Shown here in pieces: positions 44,097 to 53,572 of a stretch of DNA of 64,000 nucleotides. A program made the translations under genes and the position numbers. The DNA comes from Argyresthia goedartella (taxonomy: Eukaryota; Arthropoda; Insecta; Lepidoptera; Argyresthiidae). Location: NCBI GenBank assembly GCA_949825045.1, contig OX463835.1, forward strand, positions 25,313,201-25,377,200, in the 5' to 3' direction. Positions within the stretch are counted from its first letter, which is position 1. Each line of letters opens with the position of its first letter. Below the pieces are notes generated by a model. The model made no database searches, was not told the DNA's origin, and was given only the letters and a program-made list of their open reading frames with translations.

Positions 44097-44130
44097 ATTT
44101 GTAATAAATATGACTATATTTATTACAAAT
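44097..44130. repeat. 14-bp perfect inverted repeat at the LINE-B/LINE-D boundary
   Basis: ATTTGTAATAAATA, spacer TGACTA, and the exact reverse complement. It sits between the last LINE-B codons and the GC-richer leader of LINE-D. Confidence 0.7.
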
Positions 44131-44923
44131 ATATACTTTCCTCTCCTCCGCGGATTCCGAACAGTTCCGACGTGTGCAAAAGTCGCTCCGCGCGCGAATC
44201 CTTTTTAATAACTCAATAAATTGACCCAAGCACCTACCAGTGAATAGTGACTGTGAGAGTGAGAACTCTGCGCGAAAACAAGCCCGCTACACCGCTAGCT
44301 GCTCCTGCGCTGGACTGCAAGCAACGCAAGCCCCGCCCACTCACCAATCACCGGCCGCTGCTGGAACTACGCGACATCGCACCTATCCGGCTCCAACTAC
44401 CTAGAAAGAATATTTACCGACGGCCCGCTGCGCGCATTTAGGCCTATAACTAACCTAATGATGTCCGCAGACGCAAATTCTCCCGTACCTCAAGAGGAAT
44501 AACAAGATGACACCCCCGGTTCCAACTCGGAATTGAATGAGGATAAGGGACCCATGGAACTGGCATCCGATTGCTCGCCCCCAGCCTTTGTTTTTCATAG
44601 AACCAAACGGCAGAGAAACAATGAAACTTCACCCTCATCTTTGCAGATGGATGAGTTTAAGTCTGATATGAAACAACTTATCAAGTCAATAATCTCAGAG
44701 CAAAAAAAGGATCTAGAGGTAATTAATAACAATCTTATGGAAATCCAACAAACAAATTCCAATATTGACTAATCTGTTGGAATACTGACAGCTCAAAACG
44801 AAGAATTTTGCAAGGAAATTCAACAGCTTGAGTCACAGGCCAAACAAGACCGTGAGTACATTTCTATTTTGGAGGATAAAGTGGAGGATCTACAGAGAAT
44901 TTCACGGAAAACAAGTATTGAAC

Positions 44924-47036
44924 GATTGAACGAATCGATGCAACCGTATGTGTCGTGACGCTAAGCGCCGCCACATATACGAGTGCATCGAGAACTACAC
45001 TCCTGCTCAGGTGTGGAAGTTTCTATGTACTCTTGGCGTCGGTAAGTCCCGGGATCTGCCAGTCGGTAATGTCGATCTCAACGGTCTCAATAGATTCTTC
45101 TCTGCCCCCCCTGTCGTGATGGACTTTATCGTCAAGGAAGCCACCCTGCGTAGCCTCCGGTTAAGACCTGCTGCTACTACTACTCCTTTCGTGTTCAGCC
45201 CGGTTGGAGTCGATGCTGTTAGGAAGGCAGTGCTGGCAATTTCTTCTAAAGCTGTTGGAGATGACAAAATTTGTCCTCGAATGATTAGGAGCGTGCTCGA
45301 CGAGCTGCTTCCTGCAATCACTCATTTAATTAACTATTCTTTATCAGAGTGTTCCTTTCCCAAAGTATGGAAGAAGGCACATGTCATCCCTTTGCCTAAA
45401 ACATCCAATCCTTCCTCCTTCAAAGAGTTTCGTCCCATCTCCATCCTACCGCTCCTTTCCAAAGTTCTTGAATCCGTTGTCCATACCCAGTTCTCTTCCT
45501 ATCTATCCAGAAATAATTTGATCAACCGCTTCCAATCCGGCTTCAGGTCAGGTCACAGCACCGCAACGGCTTTGTTAAAGGTCACGAATGATATCCAGTT
45601 CGCTATGGATAACAAACAGCTTTCTGTGCTAGCACTGCTTGACTTCAGTAGCGCCTTCAACTGTGTTGATTTTGACATTCTCACTCAAATATTAAGGTCC
45701 CTTAATGTCTCGTCTCGCTCGGCCTGCTGGTTTGACTCTTATCTTAGAGATCGCCAGCAGCGCATAAGGTCTGAGGAGACCTTTACTGAGTGGTGCGATC
45801 TTTTGGCGGGAGTTCCTCAGGGTGGTATTCTTTCCCCTCTCTTATTCTTTGTCTTCATCAACTCCATCTCCGATGTTATCTCCTCCCCATATCATCTCTA
45901 TGCTGATGATCTTCAGATTTATCGTCATTTCCTCTTTAGTGATGTGAACCTGGCTATAGACACACTGAACGCTGACCTTGAGAACATCAGAACCTGGGCT
46001 TTATCATACGGATTGCTGGTAAACCCCAGTAAGTCCCAGGCGATTATTATAGGTACTAGACACTCTTTAAATGTATTACAACAATTGCCCATACCGCCGG
46101 TTACCTATGACGGTACTCTAATCGCCTACAGTGACAAGGCCAAAAACCTGGGTGTCATGTTTGATAGACAACTCTCCTGGACTAACCATGTCAGCGAGGT
46201 CAGTAGGCGCGTCTTTGCCACCTTTCACTCACTAAGACGGCTTCAGAACTTTCTGCCCCATCAAACAAAAATTACTATTGCTCAATCTCTTCTTCTCCCC
46301 TTGATCGATTATGCCGATGTTTGTTGGGCTAGCGCCAACGAAGAGCAACTGAACAGACTCGAGCGACTTCAAAATATCGGGATTCGGTTTATCTTCGGAC
46401 TGCGCAAGTTCGACCACATCTCGCAGTATCGCAAGGAGTTAAAATGGCTGCCGATCCGTCTTCGTCGGGACACACACATCCTCACTCTTCTATTCAACAT
46501 CTTAACCAACCCTCGATACCCTAGCTTTCTCCGTGAGCTTTTTCAATTTCTCCCTTCGGCTCGTCCATGTAGAACTCACACGAATTCCCTGCTCTCTATA
46601 CCTCATCACAACACCGTCGCACACAAGCACTGTTTTCGATTGCGGGCGATCACTCTCTGGAACTCGCTTCCCTGCACTATCAGAGATAGTCCATCTCTGC
46701 CCGTCTTTAAGAATCGTTTGAAGGAGCATTATCTTTCTCTATCCTAGATTTGAGCTTTGTATATATTAGTTTATTTAGGTGTATTTATATTTTTATATAA
46801 TATTTATGTACTTGTGTATGTAGTGTATCTAGCAGTTAGTTCAATAGTTCAGTAATATATGTATGTATCTTATCAGAGCACATAGGTCTATCCTGTATAT
46901 TAAATTATTCTTATCAACCTTGGGTTTGCTGGAAGAGATCTATATTTAGAGATAAGCATGCCTTTGTAGATGTCCTTTCTGTTTATTATATCTTATGTTG
47001 TTTTATGTGCAATAAATATATACGAAATATACGAAA
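44924..47036 (+). mobile_element. LINE-E: 5'-truncated LINE, 2113 bp, TSD TATTGAAC
   Basis: TATTGAAC stands at 44916-44923 and 47037-47044, so the insertion is precisely bounded and the interrupted ORF1 of LINE-D joins across it. The 5' end falls inside the ORF2 linker before RT (truncated, as usual for LINEs). The 3' UTR has AATAAA at 47011 and a tail of two TACGAAA-type units. A related 3' end is found inside LINE-G at about 49643. Confidence 0.9.
44948..46747 (+). CDS. LINE-E reverse transcriptase (ORF2, N-terminally truncated), 599 codons open
   Basis: Encodes the complete RT and C-terminal region of a CR1/L2/Daphne-like LINE ORF2; the clade is not certain. In order: ECIENYTPAQVWKFLCTLGV linker, AVGDDKICPRMI, FRPISILPLLSKVLE, FQSGFRSGHSTATAL, LALLDFSSAFNCVDFDIL, AGVPQGGILSPLLFFVFI, the active site HLYADDLQIY (about residue 316), KNLGVMFDRQLSW, IDYADVCWASAN, RLQNIGIRFIFGLRK, and a C-terminus with LWNSLPCTIRDSPSL ending at 46747. 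No stop or frameshift is seen over 1.8 kb. The endonuclease and any ORF1 are absent because the element is 5'-truncated; the open frame therefore points to a recent insertion, not to a working gene. The first ATG is not a natural start. Confidence 0.88.
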   Translation: MCRDAKRRHIYECIENYTPAQVWKFLCTLGVGKSRDLPVGNVDLNGLNRFFSAPPVVMDFIVKEATLRSLRLRPAATTTPFVFSPVGVDAVRKAVLAISSKAVGDDKICPRMIRSVLDELLPAITHLINYSLSECSFPKVWKKAHVIPLPKTSNPSSFKEFRPISILPLLSKVLESVVHTQFSSYLSRNNLINRFQSGFRSGHSTATALLKVTNDIQFAMDNKQLSVLALLDFSSAFNCVDFDILTQILRSLNVSSRSACWFDSYLRDRQQRIRSEETFTEWCDLLAGVPQGGILSPLLFFVFINSISDVISSPYHLYADDLQIYRHFLFSDVNLAIDTLNADLENIRTWALSYGLLVNPSKSQAIIIGTRHSLNVLQQLPIPPVTYDGTLIAYSDKAKNLGVMFDRQLSWTNHVSEVSRRVFATFHSLRRLQNFLPHQTKITIAQSLLLPLIDYADVCWASANEEQLNRLERLQNIGIRFIFGLRKFDHISQYRKELKWLPIRLRRDTHILTLLFNILTNPRYPSFLRELFQFLPSARPCRTHTNSLLSIPHHNTVAHKHCFRLRAITLWNSLPCTIRDSPSLPVFKNRLKEHYLSLS

Positions 47037-47581
47037 TATTGAACTAAAGCATGTTCCCAATAAAACTGATGAGTCTAGAAATGACCTGATAAACATGGTC
47101 AAGAGCATGGCTTACTCCATAAATATGAACATCTTTGAGAGAGATATAACGGATATATTCCGCTAAAAGGGCAAGTCAGACAAATTCAACAACCCGACAA
47201 TTATTGTAGAATTTGGCTCATCTCTACTAAGAACCAATTTTCTGAAAAAGCAAAGGATTTCAACATAAAGAACAAATCCAAAATGAAGGCCAAGGACCTT
47301 GGCCATATAACTGAAGTTTATACGCCCGTGTTTGTCACTGAACAGCTGACTTCCAAGGGAGCCCGACTACATTTCCTTGCACGTGACCTGGCCCAAAAAT
47401 ACAAGCATTGCTGGGTCTCTTTCGGACGAGTTTTTTGAGGAAGAATGATACGTCTAAAATCATACAAATTCAACACTAAGCGCAGGTTCAAAATCTTCTA
47501 CAGCAAGAAAAGTGACTATCTCTGTGTAACGATTCTATAATTCGTGTACCGATTTTATATTCTCTAAGTAACGAATCTACC

Positions 47582-48109
47582 TTGATTAAGCTTACTTTTA
47601 CTATATTTTTTGTTGTAATACAACCACTAAATACTTTTATACTAAGACTATACACTACATTTACATCTTATACTAATGATACTCAAAACCCTAAACACAA
47701 TATAACAAAAGAAACTCAATCACAAACACACACAAACACACAGCCCAAATCATACATTCTTCCTAGCTCACCACCTGGAAACACTCAACCCACCTTGCCT
47801 AACTCATGTCCTAAAAACTATAAAAACTTCATGACGAACCTATACATACCTAGTTTAATCTATACTAACCTGCCCAAATCAACCAACAAAGATCACCACT
47901 TCCAACCACGACCCCTGCTAACACCATCTTACTTAATGGATAATGATCTATATACACTGCAAGCAATAGACTTTGTGGAAGCAGCAAAATCAGTAAATTG
48001 CAGCATAGGCGACCTAGCAACATATAACCTAAATGAAGGTTTAAGGTTTAAGATATTTTTTTCTCAAAAAGAATACAAATTTCACTTAATTGAGAAACAA
48101 CACAAATAA
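47582..48109 (+). other. Unassigned open frame, about 175 codons
   Basis: An open stretch whose N-terminus is hydrophobic (TIFFVVIQPLNTFIL), with a Thr/Pro/Asn-rich middle and a more ordered end (TLQAIDFVEAAKSVNCSIGD, FKIFFSQKEYKFHLIE). I do not recognise it. It lies between LINE-D ORF1 and the left arm of the inverted duplication. The low-complexity composition makes chance openness possible; the last 50 residues are the part that looks protein-like. It could be part of an unrecognised TE ORF. Confidence 0.3.
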
Positions 48110-48186
48110 ATAATTACACAAATAGATTTCTTCCATCGCGCGAGACATTTAAGTAGGGTAGTCCTTGAAAAATGTAACTATTTATG

Positions 48187-49250
48187 TTAAGAATGTGGTG
48201 ACTTTGAGATGTATATTTTTAAAAGTTTTTTATAAATTGGTAGTGATCTCGCTTCTTTTATAGCTTTCGGTAGTTTTTTATACAGTCGCGCCCCATCTGC
48301 AACTATGCTGTTTTTACCGTAGTTTGTCCTGTGGCGTAGCATAACAATGTTATTTGTTTGTCTAGTCAAACGTTTTCGTAGATCTATCTTTTTTGTGAAA
48401 GTAATTTGGGTATGAATGTCTTTTGTAAGGATTTTTCGTATAAGTATGCATGTGTTATATTTGTATGTTTGTGATATGTTTAATAATTTTGTTTCTGTAT
48501 AGATTTTAGTCGTAGTTGTTAAGAAATCGTAGCCAAAGAGAGTTTTAATGACTTTATTTTGTACAATCTGCAGTGGAACCAGGTTTGTTTTCGCCGCTGC
48601 ACCCCATATCTCTATTAGGTATTCTATATGGGGTCTTACTAGTGAGTTATAAATGGTGTAGCGGACACGTTTTGGTAGGCAACGTGAAATACCACGCAAG
48701 GCACCCGATAGAGACGTTAATTTACCTTTTACTTTTTCGATGTGAGGCTTCCATGTTACATGACTATCTATAATTAATCCTTAATATTTTTCTTCATTTG
48801 TTTTATCTATTGTTACTTGGTTTATGGTAAGAGATTTATGGACTGGTATTGGTTTGTTTTTAGCAGAAAAAATTAAGTATTTAGTTTTAGACGTATTAAT
48901 TGTGAGTAAGTTACTGGTGTAGAGTATCTAGATCTTGCTGAGCTCTGTCTATTATCATGTGGACATCGTTACCGAAGTAAAATAGGCACGTGTCATCTGC
49001 GTAGAGAGTGATATCGCCTGTTAAGCAAATATCTTTCATGCTATTTATGTAAATAAGGAACAGAAGCGGTCCCAGGACTGATCCTTGCGGCACACCGAAG
49101 GAGACAGTCCTAGGCTCGCTTTCGTGCTCATTAATTTTATCCACCTGGCTTCGATCATTAAAGTATGATTTAAAAATGTCAAAAGCACTGCCTTCAATCC
49201 CAATGCCTTCCAGTTTAAGCAGAAGTATATCGTGACTAACGGTATCAAAA
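48187..49250 (-). pseudogene. LINE-F ORF2, 3' part (left arm)
   Basis: C-terminal half of a jockey/CR1-group RT on the minus strand. 49250-48911 holds DTVSHDILLLKLEGIGIEG, SFGVPQGSVLGPLLFLIYIN and the active site TLYADDTCLFYFG. 48910-48700 continues with a TAA in place of a Leu codon (KY-stop-GLIIDSHVTW; the right arm keeps Leu). 48699-48187 is RYTIYNSLVRPHIEYLIEIW to YKKLLKIYISKSPHS. The remainder lies beyond LINE-G (52396-52634) and beyond the gypsy element (59098-59600). Confidence 0.82.
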
Positions 49251-49272
49251 GTAAAAAGGTAAAACTTCTTTA

Positions 49273-52092
49273 ACGGGACAAACCCGCGGTGGCGGCGTGC
49301 TTATTGCTACTCGTAGGCAGTTGGCGGTAACGCCGCAGCCGACCTACCGGTCCTCGGCTGAGGACCTATCAAGAATACCTAGTAAGAATCCCGTTAAGGT
49401 CCATATTTGTGTTTTATACTTGTGTAAGCAATCCCAAGGTAATTCTTTCTCGCAGCAGTTATCTAATTTTTTGAGTCGTTTGGTGGATATAGTTTTAAGT
49501 AATTGTAATAATAAGTTTTTATTAATCGGTGACTTCAACATGAGCAACATTTTATGGACGCCTCGAGGTTCTACGTTAGTTCCGTCTAATTACGTAAGTA
49601 ATGATGAATTGGTTTTACTCTCACAATCCACTTTCCTTTCCTATCTGGGTTTGCTGGTAGAAATCTCTTTTATAGAGATAAGCGCGCCTCTTGTACATAT
49701 ATCTTTCTTTGTATATCTCTGTATGTTTGTTTTGTGCAATAAAGTATTCATTCATTCATTCATTCATGAATGTAGTTTAGTCGATGATATGCTTATGCAT
49801 AGTTTATACCAGTACAATAATGTCCTAAATAATTATGATAAGTTGTTGGATCTTGTTTTTTCTAATGATGAAGTAGTTGTAAGGGAATGCCTGAACCCAT
49901 TAGTGCCAATAGACCCGTACCATAAGGCTTTGGTAATAGACATCAAATACACAGTTACAGACATTTTGCGGCCAGACACTCGTTTGAAATACTTTTATAA
50001 TAAGGGTGACTATACGTCTATTAATAGTGAGTTGTTTTCCATCAACTGGGAAGAAGAGTTTTGTGCGCGGTCATTACTTAAATCCTTTGACTTCTTTTAT
50101 GAGACTTACGAGAAATTGAGGCTTAAATTTATTCCTAGTAAAAAGATAACAGTTGATACGTATCCTCTATGGTACTCACGCCCGTTGAAGTGCGCTATTA
50201 AAGAAAAATTCAAATACTTAAAAAAATATAAAAATAAATCAGACTTAGTTACCTTCACTGTACTACGTGATAGAGTGCGAAGACTAGAGCAACAATGTTT
50301 TGATTCGTATATTAGTAGTGTCGAAAACAACATATGTAAAAATCCTAAGCACTTTTGGTCATTCATAAAATCGCGGTCTGGCTCCCATGGCATACCTAGC
50401 AGCCTAAGTTACGATGGTAATTTGGTTAACACTGGGACGGACATATGTAAGGCTTTTTCAGAATATTTTCTATCATCCTTCTCAGCGTCTAACACTAAAA
50501 CCCTAGATCCTATCACTGGCGATGATGTTAATTCTACAGCATTTTTGTCACATATTGAAGTGACCCCTGTCCTAGTTAAAAATCTTCTACTTAAACATGA
50601 TCCCTCTAAATCAGCTGGCCCGGATGATCTACCTGCTCATTTTTTAATCAATTGTGCTGAAAGTTTGGCGATTCCAATTTCATTATTACTTAGAAGATCA
50701 TTCTCCGAGTGTATTGTTCCGCCTTTATGGTAATCTGCTTTTATCACGCCAGAACATAAAAAAGGACCAAAAACAGACATCAAAAATTATCGGCCAATTT
50801 CTAAATTATGTATATTATCGAAAGTCATGGAAAAAATTGTGTACAATCAAGTGTACTGCGCTTTAAAGAATTCTATTAGTCCCAACCAACACGGTTTTGT
50901 ACAGCGCCGATCCACTGTATCTAATCTCGTTCTCCTGAATGAGTATGTCACTGAAGTGATGGACGCTGGCTTTCAGGTTGATGTAATTTATACTGATTAT
51001 AGTAAGGCCTTCGATCGAATTGATCATGGCATCTTATCAACCAAGTTACATGGCATTGGAATCAGTGGTGATTTGCTCAGATGGTTTTCTTCTTACATTG
51101 ACAATAGATCTCAGGCTTTTAATACAGTCAATAACTATATCTCGGGATGGGTGACTATTCCGAGTGGTGTCCCCCAAGGTTCTTTGCTTGGGCCATTGCT
51201 TTTCAATATTTTTATTAACGATATTAGTAAATGTTTTATACATTCTAAACTACTTTGTTTTGCTGACGATATGAAGGTTTATATGAAGGTAAAGTCGAGC
51301 AGTGACTCACTTTTAATACAGTCAGACCTCGAGCGACTTGATGAGTATTGTCAGAATAACAAATTAGATTTGAATCCGTTGAAATGCTTTTTCCTGACAT
51401 TCTCTAGAAAACGAAATTTAATTCCAACTACCTACAAACTTAAGGGTCAACCTCCGAACAAAGTCCAATGTATTAGAGACTTGGGGGTAATACACGACTC
51501 CAAACTTTTATTTGACACCCACATAGATACTATTGTCCGCGGTGCTCTGAAAACATTAGGTTTTATAATGCGGAGTTCCGCTCATTTTACTCAAGCCAAA
51601 ACACTTAAAATTTTGTTTTGCTCCTTGGTTCGGAGCAAACTTGAATATGCGTCCCAAATTTGGAATCCTTGCTACAATGTTTATATAGATAGAATTGAAC
51701 GTGTTCAGATTTTTTTTATCAAATACTTGTTTTATAAATCTAAATATCCTTATAATTCATCAAATTACTTTAATATTTGCAAGAAGCATCATCTGATCCC
51801 ATTATATAGGCGCCGAGAAATAGCCGACGCTACTTTCTTGCTAAAAATCACAACCGGCGGCATTGACTGTCCAGAACTGCTCCAAGAACTGTCATTTGTT
51901 ATCCCTTCTCGGTCCAAAAGGCACTTCCCCCCTATCTCTTTAAGGCGAATATCATCCAACTACAGACGAAATAGTTTCCTTAACCGTGCTAGTCGAAACT
52001 TGAACAATGCGACGAAAGAGCTTGAGATTGATATATTTAATTGTGTAGTTCCATCTGTGAGGCGAAATTTAAGTAGTGTATTTTTTGATTGA
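49273..52092 (+). pseudogene. LINE-G ORF2: endonuclease (partial) and RT, one nonsense codon
   Basis: One frame from 49273 to 52092 with a single stop, TAA at 50731-50733 (the right arm has AAA there). Landmarks: RGGGVLIATRRQLAVTPQ, LLIGDFNMSNILWTPRG (endonuclease), KSAGPDDLPAHFLINC, NYRPISKLCILSKVMEK, QHGFVQRRSTVSNLV, VIYTDYSKAFDRIDHGIL, SGVPQGSLLGPLLFNIFIND, active site LLCFADDMKVYMKV, IRDLGVIHDSKLLF, SLVRSKLEYASQIWNP, and a C-terminus ending SSVFFD. About 45 codons near 49640-49770 are a foreign in-frame insert (next entry). The family is of the jockey type. Confidence 0.87.
49640..49767 (+). mobile_element. 3'-end fragment of a LINE-E-like element with (ATTC)n tail, inside LINE-G
   Basis: CTGGGTTTGCTGGTAGAAAT, TAGAGATAAGCGCGCCT, TTTTGTGCAATAAA and an ATTCATTCATTC tail follow the same order as the 3' UTR of LINE-E (46915-47020: GGGTTTGCTGGAAGAGAT, TAGAGATAAGCATGCCT, TTTATGTGCAATAAA). 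The frame of LINE-G stays open through the insert. It is also in the right arm (about 62362-62495), so it is older than the duplication. Confidence 0.75.
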
Positions 52093-52395
52093 GCGATTTG
52101 TTTACCATATGTTTACCATGTTTATGTAGTGTTATTGTAGTGTAATGTATTAGGTATTTAGGTTGTTTGTTTATTTCGGCTTTGTAAGATAAATTATATG
52201 CTCGTAGTTTTTATATACCTACATCTGCTGTGTGTGCGCGCCGTTATTTGAATGTGCGTATCACTGATTTATTTTTGTGCGATATCTATTTGTGAGTTCC
52301 TGTAATTGGCTTCATATTTCTATTTAAAATTTCTTCATGTGATGTATTAGCTGTTGGTTCTCCTAGAATAAATAAATAAATAAAATAAATAAAAA

Positions 52396-52634
52396 AGCCT
52401 TCTTTAAACCAATAAATATTCCTAGGGCTATGTGTTTTTTATCTATGTTAAGTTTGATTGTTGTTATTAGGTCAATTGCTGCTGATACAGCATTAGATTT
52501 AGGACGGAACCCGTATTGTTTGTCGTACAGAAAATTGATTGAAAGAAGGAGATTCTCGAGGCGGTTGTAAAGAATCTTTTCGAATATTTTTGATACTATC
52601 GGTAGCACGGAAATTGGTCGGTAGTCATTGGGAT
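52396..52634 (-). pseudogene. LINE-F ORF2, central RT piece (left arm)
   Basis: Reads DPNDYRPISVLPIVSKIFEK, LLSINFLYDKQYGFRPKS and IKLNIDKKHIALGIFIGLKK, ending at the LINE-G insertion. The gypsy element starts at 52639 after the shared CGGC. Upstream residues of the same protein are found at 59098-59600. Confidence 0.82.
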
Positions 52635-52638
52635 CGGC
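52635..52638. repeat. Target-site duplication CGGC (left) of the gypsy element
   Basis: Matches CGGC at 59094-59097. Removing the element and one copy rejoins the LINE-F frame (INKSGKKA, then DPNDYRPIS). Confidence 0.85.
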
Positions 52639-53437
52639 TGTAACGCTTGTTGGGGTCTGGGTAAAACAAAACACTAATTAACAGATTTACAAGGTTTAAT
52701 TTAATTTAAGTAAACTCCAGGATCCCCAACAATTAGCAATACGTTGATTTAGCTCTCAGGGATGAGTTCTAGAATTCACAATTATAGGTAAGCCGTGTCC
52801 ACTTAGCACTGCCTTGATAGGTAACCACTTCCCTGTAACTATGCGGTAGGTGGTGGCGCGCGTCTGGTGATGTCACCGATGTACTCCGGAGTCAGGCAGG
52901 GCGGATCAGCAGCGGAAAGTGGCCATCAGGGTCCTAATATAGTTTGGGTCCGGCAAGTAAAACCCCGACTGGGAAACACACACACCTATTAAAATTGATA
53001 GGTAGCTAAATAATCATCATTGAACACTGCGCTCCACCATGCACAGGACAATAAAACCAAACAATTGGAATTAGTTTAAATTAAATAATAAATTAGCGCT
53101 CCAAAGTAGTGGTGGCGAATGTGAGGTACGATAGCCCCGAGCAAAGTGAGTGCTGGCCGCACCCCGCTCCACGAGTATTCGTGTGACGTCCACATATCGC
53201 TTGCTTCTTCGTTGGTGCGAGTTAAGCGCCTACGGCTTTTGTCATAGCAATAATCTCATTTGGAACGTTGGCTGGTTAAATAACGGTAATCAAGAATCCT
53301 TAGACTTAGTTTGTAGAAATCTATTTATTTTATTTATTAAGTTTAGGTACTAGGATTAAGGTAATATTAAGGTTGTATATAATATACTTTTTCAATAAAA
53401 TTGTTTACTCGAAGCATGTAAAAACAGTTATGTTACA
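52639..53437 (-). repeat. gypsy 3' LTR, 799 bp
   Basis: TG...CA ends with the 6-bp inverted repeat TGTAAC/GTTACA. It differs from the other LTR by a 5-bp TAATT insertion near 52699 and about a dozen substitutions. A short open frame near 53150 is LTR sequence and not a gene. Confidence 0.92.
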
Positions 53438-53572
53438 TACTCCCTCTTTTTGGGCAGAATTTTACCTATGTAAAATTCTTTATCATTATCACAGCTCTAA
53501 AGCTATCAGTTTCACAGACGGTCCTCAACTACATACTTCACTCACTTATACAAATCGCTTATTCATCCTCGT

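Larger units (their letters stand above)
44131..47516 (+). mobile_element. LINE-D: LINE fragment with leader and ORF1, split by LINE-E
   Basis: A GC-rich leader (44131-44457) precedes ORF1, which is interrupted by LINE-E and resumes at 47045. No ORF2 of matching character follows, so LINE-D is truncated after ORF1 or its ORF2 has been lost; the sequence beyond 47516 is unassigned. Confidence 0.65.
44458..47516 (+). pseudogene. LINE-D ORF1: coiled coil plus baculovirus FP25-like C-terminal domain (split)
   Basis: The first part (44458-44923) starts at ATG 44458 and is crossed by in-frame TAA codons at about 44500 and 44770. It forms a long coiled coil (FKSDMKQLIKSIISEQKKDL; EEFCKEIQQLESQAKQDREY; ISILEDKVEDLQRISRKTS). 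LINE-E splits it inside a TATTGAAC target site. The second part (47045-47516) reads KHVPNKTDESRNDLINMVKS, TIIVEFGSSLLRTNF, KSKMKAKDLGHITEVYTPVF and LTSKGARLHFLARDLA. This is the domain of LINE ORF1 proteins related to baculovirus FP25 (Baculo_FP family). It is a nucleic-acid-binding ORF1 type, not a viral gene here. Stops and a frameshift near 47440 make it inactive. Confidence 0.77.
49261..52392 (+). mobile_element. LINE-G (left arm): jockey-clade LINE, 5'-truncated, inserted in LINE-F
   Basis: It lies in the opposite orientation to LINE-F and splits its RT between the LKKAF and DTVSHD blocks. The 5' end falls within the endonuclease domain. The 3' end is an (AAAT)n tail at 52367-52392. TAAAAAG-like sequence flanks both ends and may be the duplication, though the A-rich tail blurs it. 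Confidence 0.83.
48133..52566 (+). repeat. Left arm of a large inverted duplication
   Basis: Read in reverse complement it matches 59602-64000 throughout, including LINE-F, LINE-G inserted in it at the same place, and a 3'-end fragment of another LINE inserted in LINE-G. Sharing two nested insertion sites shows that the arms are copies of one segment. Differences are scattered single bases and small indels. The right arm runs off the window at the base corresponding to about 48133. Confidence 0.92.

Noticed and set aside
47045..47516. Endogenous baculovirus gene
   Set aside because: The FP25-like domain follows a LINE-type coiled coil in one frame and is a known ORF1 domain of insect LINEs; no other viral sequence is nearby.
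53150..53353. 67-codon frame repeated at 58805
   Set aside because: It lies inside the gypsy LTRs and is repeated only because the LTR is.
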